Positions 55,746-64,000 of a stretch of DNA of 64,000 bases are shown here, piece after piece (within the stretch, counting starts at the first letter, position 1; every line of letters begins with the position of its first letter). Source of the stretch: Platycnemis pennipes (lineage: Eukaryota > Arthropoda > Insecta > Odonata > Platycnemididae); assembly GCA_933228895.1 (NCBI GenBank), contig OW121854.1:134459926-134523925 (forward strand), given 5' to 3'. The translations under genes were made by a program, and so were the position numbers. Under the pieces are notes generated by a model that worked only from the letters and a program-made list of their open reading frames with translations, did not search any database and was not told the origin of the DNA.

Positions 55746-55916
55746 AAATGAAAAGCTCAACTTTGTAAAACCACATAAATTTATTTGCACGACCTAGGTT
55801 TCGATAACACAGTCATCTTCAGGTCTCCTCAAATTGGACCCAAAGATGACTGTGTTGTCGAAACCTAGGTGGTGCAAATAAATTTCTGTGGTTTTCCAAA
55901 GTTAAGCTTTTCATTT
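55746..55916. repeat. 74-bp inverted repeat with hammerhead-like core (Penelope-type terminal repeat)
   Basis: Arms 55746-55819 and 55843-55916 pair with about five mismatches around a 23-base spacer. The minus strand carries CTGAAGA (55816-55822), GAAAC (55798-55802) and the 8-base palindrome ACCTAGGT (55792-55799) before a GTC triplet, the layout of a dimer-forming hammerhead. No coding sequence lies between the arms. Confidence 0.8.
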
Positions 55917-56138
55917 GAGTATAGCCCTCACTCATTTATTGCGACGGTTTTATTCCCGCACTGGTGGGTCTACTATTTCTAACGATAGTTTGTTTCTCAT
56001 AGAAAAAAGTCTGCCATATCTCTTGTGCTAATTTCCGCACCACTATAAGACGTTAATTATCGTTCTTGATGAACAGGAATTAAAAATCCTTATAATGACG
56101 CATTCTTATCGACCACTCTATTTGGCTTAGCTATTGTA

Positions 56139-56483
56139 ATGGAAAAGTTATATGGAGTTGTTTGGTCGTTTATGATGAACACCAATTTGCGCCAACGTAA
56201 TGATGAATTTTATGAAATTATTGATGGAGTCCCAATGGGTTCCCCAGCTGCTCCAATTCTGGCAGACACCGTAATGAATGAACTTCTGGACACTGTAATT
56301 CCAATCCTACCATTTCATGTACCGTTTATTTACAAATATGTTCATGACCTATTCCTTGCAATTCCAGAAGACTATGACGAAGAAAATTTAATGCAAACCT
56401 TTAACCTATTCCACAATAAACTTATGTTTACAATAGAAAAAGAACAAAAAGGTATATTTTACTTAAATAAATATTTTAAGTAA
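56139..56483 (+). pseudogene. Penelope-like reverse transcriptase fragment
   Basis: The first codons derive from the inverted arm. From about 56205 the reading is Penelope RT: FYEIIDGVPMGSPAAPILAD (motif B region) and PFIYKYVHDLFLAI, where the catalytic YVDD is YVHD. The fragment ends at 56483. The motif change and truncation make it inactive. Confidence 0.82.
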
Positions 56484-56813
56484 AATATACCATAACATTA
56501 TATCAAAAACATAAATATATATCTTACTCAACAATACCATTAACTTTTAAATTAATATTCATTCAATATTCACTTTTGTTATAAGAAATAATAATAAAAT
56601 TATATATCTATAGATGCACAAATAAACATTTGTTTATATAATAATTCAAAATTTGGGTTGTTTCGGTTTTTATATAAAAAGTTTGTGATGAATTTATGTA
56701 TCCAAGAAGCTTAACATTGTTGTTGTTGTAAACTTTTTTTTCTCTTTTTCTGTTCGGATCTAAGTCTGTTAAAAAGTAATGGAAATGTAAAAACTTACAT
56801 TTTGCACTAAATA

Positions 56814-56851
56814 GCCCTGAAGAAGCCGCAATAAAGAGGCGAAACGTTGGC
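56814..56851 (+). ncRNA. Hammerhead-ribozyme-like core
   Basis: GCC (stem I), CTGAAGA (56817-56823), a GCC/GGC stem II around a 10-base loop, GAAAC (56841-56845), GTT and GGC pairing back to GCC. Stem III is the palindrome ACGT, which can form only between two copies. All conserved core positions of a minimal type I hammerhead are present. Confidence 0.6.
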
Positions 56852-56906
56852 ACAAATTGGTGCTCATCAAAAACGACCAAGCAACTCCATATAACTTTTC
56901 CATTAC

Positions 56907-59145
56907 TAAATTTAAAATCCTCCAATAGCAGATTGAAACGTCAATCTTTTATTTCCGCTGTCGGTCTAGAGAGAAGGTTTTAATTCACGATGGATATCTC
57001 GCAAGAACATTGGTTCCTGTATTCCTAGACCTTGGATATCCGCACACGTTTCCATTCCTTGAAGCCACGGAATCAAGGCATCGTCGAACCTCTGTAATGC
57101 GAATGTTCTTTCCCCGGCGGCGGCGGCGGTAACGGACGAAGACCCACCCTCTCCCATGCATTCATTTGCATCACCGTGGCCACATCCCACGCGATACGAG
57201 CGCCCGGAAGGACAGAAATGTTGGATATGATTGGCACCATCAAAATCATAATTCAAATTTCGGGGAGCTTAATTCCAAACAGCTGGGAGACGAAACTTTA
57301 ACCAGGATTCCGGTGCCTGACGGAGTTCAGAGGTATTTCAAACTCAAGAGTGCGGCTCTTCGGTTGGCAGCACTGGGGAATCTCAGCGGGTGCCTTAGCT
57401 CGTCTTTGTCTAATTAAACGCGGGGTTCAAAAGGCCGCGATGGGCCCACAAAACTTAACTCGTGCGTAACTAGTGCACGTCTATAACATACCCAGCAGAT
57501 TTTTCCAAGGGCCTATATCCAGTGGCGCCACCATTTCCATTAAGCCAGAAATTACGTTCACACCAGACACCAGCGAAATTTACAAATTATGAATGCTATC
57601 ACGCATGCACAGAAATGTATGAATATTCGACTCTTCTAATTTAATTAATTTAGAAATTGTATCTACTATTCTTTACGAATTAATGAATTAATAAAAGGAA
57701 TAAATATACCATTGTATGCTCCGTATCGTATTACTCCGCGGCTTTTTAGTTGATTTTATTTACATTTTCCACCGGAGCGGTAGGTTTTGATGGAGTAAGC
57801 CAACTCTGTTTTTGCATTGCATTCATATGCTATGTTCAATAATGCAAATAAGTAATGAAATTAACATTAACTTTGTAAAGTATTCTTGTGGTTTGATGTC
57901 ATGACCAATTAGTGTCCTTCCTTTCACCAATTATAGGAGTGCGTTATCTGTTTTTAACAGGAAAGCGTTTTAAATGGTTTTCTCAATATTATCATGCAGC
58001 TCCATTCTACTCTTGGAATAGCTTAAAGACATGATGATAAATTGTTCCTCATGAAAGTTAAGGTAAACATGATTTGGACGCATATCACTGCGCATCTATT
58101 GTGGTAATATCCATAATATCCCACCCAGCACCCAATTCCTTTGCCGCAGGAAAACGTAAAATCTTCAGAACACTGACTTGGAATGATCCCTAACCGATTG
58201 ACGGCGATATGCCCATGTATGCGATCCACAAATGAGGCAGATCACGCCATTAATCTGGTCAGGTGATCCAAGGAAAACCACATCATCCTAGGAAAGGGTT
58301 ACATGAAGCACCCCCTTGTGCCATTACTTTGATTAACGTTCGCTGTTTATCATGCAACCACATTTGGCGAAATGGCGAAGACATTAAATCAAACCCTGCG
58401 CCCTTCGGCCGGCCAGGATGGTCCTACAGCTACGCCAGCTCCCCCATGCCTTCCGTCTATCGGGGAGAGCGTTACCAGCGCAATAAATGGTCAGAAAGTG
58501 GAGCAGAGTCGAGGAGTAATCGCCCGACCACACCTCTTCAAGACGCTAATGACCTCCGCAACAAACCACCTCATCAGGCGTTCGCTCCCACATCTTACAG
58601 TGGCTTTCCCCCCGCCACCGATCCCCTGCCTATCCCACGCCCCATCCTCTCCACCAGGACACCTAGCAGGGGTCCTGCACCCCTCGCCCTTTCCTCCGCT
58701 CTCACCCTGTACAGCTCCCTTCCGATTCCCTTCTAGCCTTTCATTTCGCTCTCAAGAACTCATGTGACGCATAATCAGGAAAAAGTAGGGCAAAGCAAAG
58801 CCACTTTGAAAGAACGTTTCCCTTCCTTCATATCACTACCGCGGTACTCTTGTCCCCTGTCTACAAGGCATGCAAAATGTGAGTTGGCACAATGGATTCG
58901 AAGGAGACTAAGGGCCACGGAGGAACAAGAAGGCCTTAACCCACCCCTCCCTTTTGCATTTTAAATTGAAAAACAAGAGAAAATATTTTATGGAAACAAA
59001 GGTGCGAGCATATAAACTTTAGTGCAAAACACAAAGTTATAAAATAACAATTGCAATGAGCCAGGCTTCAAAACCTCAATCTTAAATAAATTAAACGTAT
59101 TACAAATAAGGATCCTTGATACATTTCCAACACTTTTAAACTAAG
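56907..59145. other. Unannotated stretch
   Basis: A GGCGGC run lies near 57116 and a proline-rich open frame at 58263-58770 has no recognisable domain. No gene is supported. Confidence 0.45.
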
Positions 59146-59966
59146 TGTGGCATTTTTTGGTCCCCCCCCTTCCCCCCCTCGTTGGACATTACCCCTCGGC
59201 GGACTAATTACCCTCCGGACTTAGCCGCAGGACTTGCTCGACAGGCGTAGCTAACGACAGGCGGAGCCAACGACGCCAACAATGCCTACGATTCCAAAAT
59301 GCATCGATTTCGTCTGCTTCGTTCGTCAGCTCCGTTCAGCAGCTCCTTTCAGCCGCTCCTTTTCAGCCGCTCCTTTCCCTCTCCAGAAGCTCTACCACTT
59401 ATATAGCCCCCAAAGTGCGGATGAAGACCAGAAGTTAGGCCATCGTACGAGCCGTTATTTAGTGTTCGCCCGCCATAGTGAAAAAAGAGTCCCGGATCAC
59501 CCAATCCTAAACTTCCACCTCGCCCCCTTCACATCATGCCACCTTTTCCTCCCCTCAATTTGCACCAATGCTATTCCACGTTAAACCCCATTGCACTTTG
59601 ACCTTCCAGAAAATACCCCCCCCTTACCCCAGAGAATACCTCCCCTCTCACGCCCTCTGTTCCAGTCGAGACGGCAAAGAGACGATATCGAGGCGAGGTG
59701 AGAGGAGAGTAGTGTTAGTCGATTCTGCTTTGTGCGCCATGGACTTTCGGTGCAAGATATTAGTTTTCCCGAAATGGTGAAGAGTATTTCAATTTTGTTG
59801 GTTTGTACCTTGTTGTTTAAATACAGTGTTTGATTAGTTAGATTGTCTTACTTTTGTGGTTTTTTCTATTTCTGACCTCATCTTGCTCACCCGTCTTGGA
59901 AAGAATATTTGTCCTTTGGACAAGCGTTTCTCGTGAACTGCTGTTCTTCTTTCGAGAAACGCTGCA
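59146..59966 (+). repeat. Probable 5' LTR of a Ty3/Gypsy element (left border approximate)
   Basis: The right border is set by the CA at 59965-59966, two bases before the primer-binding site. A promoter TATATA lies at 59400-59405, preceded by three AGCCGCTCCTTT-type repeats at about 59335-59385. The left border at TGTGG is a guess because the 3' LTR is outside the window. Confidence 0.5.
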
Positions 59967-59968
59967 TT

Positions 59969-59984
59969 TGGTAGCAGAGCGTGG
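59969..59984 (+). promoter_or_regulatory. Primer-binding site of the Gypsy element
   Basis: TGGTAGCAGAGCGTGG begins with the TGG complementary to a tRNA CCA end and directly follows the inferred LTR, as in Ty3/Gypsy elements. The tRNA used was not determined. Confidence 0.6.
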
Positions 59985-60099
59985 TTACGTGTCTTTTCAT
60001 AGCAGGTGGTGAGTGTTCCCATTTGAGGATTTTGCTTCATTTTCTCTGTGTAACTAGATTGTTTCTCGCTTCATATTTCTCCAGTGTTTCAATTTTGCT

Positions 60100-63000
60100 T
60101 TGTGTTTTCTCGCTGAGTCAGGGTTCGTGTTTTCCGCTTTTGTCCCAGCCACCATAGCTTCTAAATCAGATGACCCTTATGCGAAAAATTATCGCACTAC
60201 TGCTCAGGATAGGAGGGCCAGATTAAATGGAGAGACTGTGGTTTCACTTGATAATACCGGATTTTCAGTAGACGAACTCTGCTTGGTTCCTCAAACCCAA
60301 GAATGTGACCTTCAGCAATCTGAAATTCCACTCCCAACCCAAGTTCAGGTGAATTTGCCTGGGTCCTCGCCCATTGAAACTCTTTCAACTCATTTGGTCG
60401 ATTTGCCCGATTCCTTGCCAAAAGAATCTCCTCCTACCCAGGTTCTGCCGGTATTTCCAGAGGCTACTTCAAACGTGGCGGAAACAAGACGAGTTAGGTC
60501 GGCACTACCACTATCCGAAGGGTTGGCCATTGTCAAGCAGAGGATCGCTGACTTTCCTCCCTTTGATGTTTCCAGTGCCGAAAATTGGTATAATCTGATG
60601 TTGAATCTGACGGAATTAGTCTCTCTGTCGCTAGTTCCTTTATCAACGTTGTTAAGTTTGGTTATTCCTAAGTTACCCTCCTGTTGGCATCGTTTCTGGC
60701 TTTCTATGTTAAGTCAAAATTTTTCTTGGGCCCAGATTACGAGAAAACTTTGGAATGAAATAGTCAGCGATCGGGAATTCGATCGGCTTATCGCTTCCAA
60801 GGTCAAAAGATTCCAGTTCCCTCGCGAAACACCGCGTGATTTTGTGTCTGCCATAAGAAACGCTGTGTCTGCATTAGGATTAGACTATTCTGAGAGCCAG
60901 ATTGTTCATTTAATTTTTCAAGGTTTAAATCCTATCACTATTTCCGCTATCAAGACGCCCACCCCGCCGTCTAGTTTCGAAGAGTTAGACGTTGTCATTG
61001 GTCGTGCGTCAAAAGCATTAATGGATGCAGCTGATTACGCTAACACCTTTCACGGCGTATCATTTTATGCTCCTCCTGCCGTTTCTAGGCAAGTTGTGTG
61101 TTCCTATTGTCACAAAGCTGGGCACTATGTCAGGGATTGTCGTAAAAAGCACCGAAGAGGACGGCCTTCCGCAATCAGTCTAATGAGTGTTCACAAATCT
61201 CCCGATATCAATTTGCCTTTGCTACCTATTTCATTGCAGTCAGCATCTTGTAATGCCCTGATTGATACGGGTTGTTCAGTCTCGATTTGCGATGAGAATT
61301 TCTTCACTAGCCTTGGTTCTTCGGCTGGTAAACTAAAGAGAAAAATCAATTCTATCGAACTCTTGACGGTCGCTGGACAACCTTTTCGAGTTAGTTGTTC
61401 TGTGCAACTTAAAATTAAGATTGATAAGTACTCTTGGGTTCATGAATTTTATTTAGCAGACATTCCATTCCCTGTCCTTTTAGGGATTGATTTCATTCGT
61501 AAGTCGAAACTTATTATTCATACTAATGGTGTCGCGTTTGAATCGGCACCATGTCATTTAATTCATTTTTGTTCAAACAGTCGAGCATCGTGTATCCCTC
61601 AAGCGTTTGCAGAACACATGTCCGCTGGAGACGAAATCGTTGATTCTCGGAATAATTCTCTACTTCCATGTGAGGATTTGGTGAGTCAGTTGAAATTGTT
61701 GTTGTCTAATTATCCCGATGTTGTAACCCAAAATCTAGGAGTGACATCGTTGATGACTTATGAAATTGAATTATTAGACGAATGTCCTGTCAGAAGTCAT
61801 CCTTTTCATCTCTCACCGCCGAAAACCCTCCTGATGAAGCAACATGTGCAGTCGTTATTAGATAAGGGAATTATCGAAGTTTCAAATTCAAACTGGTGCT
61901 CTCCTGCCTTTTTGATTCCCAAGAAAAATGGTTCGCAAAGGTTAGTTGTTGATTATCGTAAGCTTAACAGACAAATTAAGAAAGACGGTTATCCGACTCC
62001 TTCTGTGGAACACGCTTTTCAGTATCTGGCTGATGCCAAGTATTTCACTATTCTAGATCTTAATTCTGCTTTTCATCAAATCCCGCTGTCTGAAAATTCA
62101 AAGAAATACACAACATTCGTAACGTCTTTTGGAACGTTCCAGTATACAAAATAACCGTTTGGCTTTGCTAATTCCAGTCAAGTATTTACTCGTTTGATAA
62201 ACGAGGTTTTGGGTGATTTGTTATTTTCGTCTGTGTACCCTTATATTGACGATATATGTATCTATTCTAAGAATTCCAGAGATCACGTAACTCATGTCAG
62301 AGAGGTTCTTAGTAGGCTTCGGTCCGCTGGTCTGACTATTTCTGAAGAAAAGATTAAGTTGGGCTGCACTTCAATCGCCTTTTTAGGCCATCTAATTTGC
62401 AATGGAACCCTTTGTGTCGATCCAGACCGGATAAAACCCATCGAATCCTTTCCTGTTCCGAAGAATACGAGAGATGTGGCCAGATTCCTGGGCATGTGTG
62501 GGTTTTATTCCAAGTTCATACCAAGGTATTCTGAAATTTCTATTCCTTTAAATCACCTAAAACGTAAGAATGTTGCTTTTCGCTGGTCAACGGTTGAGAA
62601 CGAGGCTTTTGTTGAGCTCAAGAATGCATTGATGAATCCACCTGTGCTAACTTTTCCTCGTTTTGACGAGGAATTCCATTTGTTTGTGGACGCCAGTTGT
62701 TTGGCGTTAGCCGCCGTATTAAATCAGAAAGTAGATGGTGATTTTGCCCCTGTGGCATACGCTAGTAAAACCTTATTGCCACATGAACAAAAATTGTCCG
62801 CATACGAACTTGAGTGTATGGCAGTTTGTTGGGGCATAGAAAAATTTAATGTATACCTCCAAGTAAAACCATTCCATTTATATACTGATAATGGGGCCCT
62901 TACTTGGCTGTTCTCTCACCCTAAGCAGTTAGGGAAATTAGGCAGAATGGTGTTAAAACTGTCTTCCTATAATTTTACTATCCACCATGTTCGTGGGCGC

Positions 63001-64000
63001 AGCAATAGCGTAGCAGATTGCCTTTCTAGAAGTCCGCCTGTCATCCAAACTGACAGTTCCAATGTTGAGCCATGTCCACCCATTTCTTGTGTTTTACATA
63101 ATATTCCTTTATCATTTGTGCATATTCGTGACCATCAACGGTCAGACCCTACCTTAAGGGAGGTTTTTGAGAAATTGGAGAAGGATTGTTCCTCTTGTCC
63201 AAATTACTTTGTCAAAGACAATTTGTTGTGTTATGGGAATGCCATTGCCCGAAAGGGAAAGATTGTCTTGCCGGTTGTATTGCGGCCAATGATATTCCAA
63301 TATTATCACTGTTTAAGTGTGTCTGGTCATTTGGGTATGGCCAAAACCTATGAAAAGGTGCAAAGGGAATTTTGGTGGAGCGACATGAAAAAACATATTT
63401 TTGATATGGTTCGTAAATGTCATTTATGTCAGACATGTAAACCCAGGAATACTGCCCCACCGGGTATGATGTCTTCTAACCTTCCTGCTCATGTGTGGGA
63501 AAGGCTTTATATCGATTTCGTTGGACCTTATCCTTCGACGAAAAATAATCACAAATATGTCTTATCGATTATTGATGGATTCTCTTAATTTTGTATCCTG
63601 GAACCTGTTCGTAATGCCACTTCCATTGCTGTGGTTAGTGTTCTTAATCAAAGAGTTTTTTCTAAGTTTGGTTATCCTAAATTTCTTGTGTCTGACAATG
63701 CAGCGGTGTTTAAGTCACACCTAGTTAAGGAAATGTGTTTGCAACTTGGGATTAAACAGGTTTTCACAGCTCCTTACCAACCAAGTTCTAACCAAGTTGA
63801 AAGGCTACATGGAAATTTGAAATCTGCATTGTCAATTCTTTGTAACAATGTACATGACAATTGGGTCAATTTTTTGTCAGATTTAAATTTTGCCTTTAAC
63901 TTTGCCTGTCATAGTGCCACGGGAGAATCTCCCGCTAAGATAATTTTTGGCAGACAATTGCTTCATCCTCTAATAAATCAATGGTCTATTCCTAGAGAAC
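60100..64000 (+). pseudogene. Ty3/Gypsy gag-pol polyprotein, two in-frame stops, continues past the window
   Basis: One frame carries gag and pol without a frameshift. The start is uncertain: the frame opens near 60100 and the first in-frame ATG comes much later. Gag region to about 61050; CCHC zinc knuckle CSYCHKAGHYVRDC near 61100; protease ALIDTGCSV near 61255; RT with LVVDYRKLNRQ, TILDLNSAFHQ and YPYIDDICIYS; RNase H (LFVDASCLALAAVL) near 62690; integrase zinc finger (H and C pairs, 63300-63430) and core Asp in YIDFVGPY, Asp in LVSDNAAVF and Glu in NQVERLHGN. Stops are TAA at 62152-62154 (before PFGFAN) and TAA at 63586-63588 (after DGFS); both look like single-base changes. Confidence 0.92.

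Larger units (their letters stand above)
56136..56906 (+). mobile_element. Penelope-like element fragment with 63-bp inverted arms
   Basis: Inverted arms at 56136-56198 and 56844-56906 (about four mismatches) enclose an RT palm fragment, an A/T-rich 3' part and a hammerhead-like core. No clear target duplication was found. Confidence 0.85.

Noticed and set aside
57166..57417. Short open frame near a GGCGGC run as a host exon
   Set aside because: No splice context or conserved motif could be found to support it.
58263..58964. Overlapping Pro/Ser-rich open frames
   Set aside because: Three frames are open at once, which points to composition; no domain seen.
1..64000. CRISPR arrays, bacterial operons, rRNA genes
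   Set aside because: No array with regular spacers, no ribosomal RNA sequence and no bacterial gene arrangement was seen; tandem repeats here are microsatellites, LINE tails or simple duplications.

Overview
The window is a transposon-dense stretch of an animal nuclear genome. The retroelements (CR1/L2-like, RTE-like, Penelope-like, Ty3/Gypsy), a tRNA-derived SINE and a spliceosomal intron point to a metazoan. An arthropod is most likely, but the species cannot be told. No conserved host gene was recognised; nearly everything readable is mobile DNA.

Positions 458-13847 hold the main object: a 13.39-kb Polinton/Maverick-like (adintovirus-like) element. It has 378-bp terminal inverted repeats that appear to differ at about one base, and a 6-bp target duplication TGCATG. 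On the minus strand it encodes, from low to high coordinate: a protein of unknown function with a basic N-terminus, an adenain-type cysteine protease, a BIR (IAP-repeat) protein, a capsid-like protein of the F54H12.2 type, an A32/FtsK-type packaging ATPase and a protein-primed family B DNA polymerase of about 1558 aa with an OTU-like cysteine protease fused to its N-terminal half. A spliced acidic gene on the plus strand carries an IkB-like phosphodegron. All frames are open, so the element looks recent. No integrase is visible.

The element sits inside the endonuclease domain of an old CR1/L2-like LINE (LINE-A). That LINE was also interrupted by a nearly complete LINE-B (15127-18120) and by an antisense LINE-B fragment (about 18967-19760).

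From 20 to 48 kb the DNA is a mosaic. It holds LINE-B and LINE-A/C pieces, a Jockey/I-like LINE (31.2-34.1 kb), an RTE-like LINE with an 11-bp target duplication (35342-38789) inside LINE-C, a decayed Gypsy integrase, two tandem duplications and a dimeric tRNA-derived SINE. Many LINE copies end in the same hairpin followed by a GATGTA tail.

From 49 to 57 kb there are three Penelope-related pieces with long inverted repeats and hammerhead-ribozyme-like cores, and at 52-53 kb a relic that shares a protein domain with the BIR gene. From about 59.1 kb to the window end lies the 5' part of a Ty3/Gypsy element whose gag-pol frame is broken by only two stop codons.
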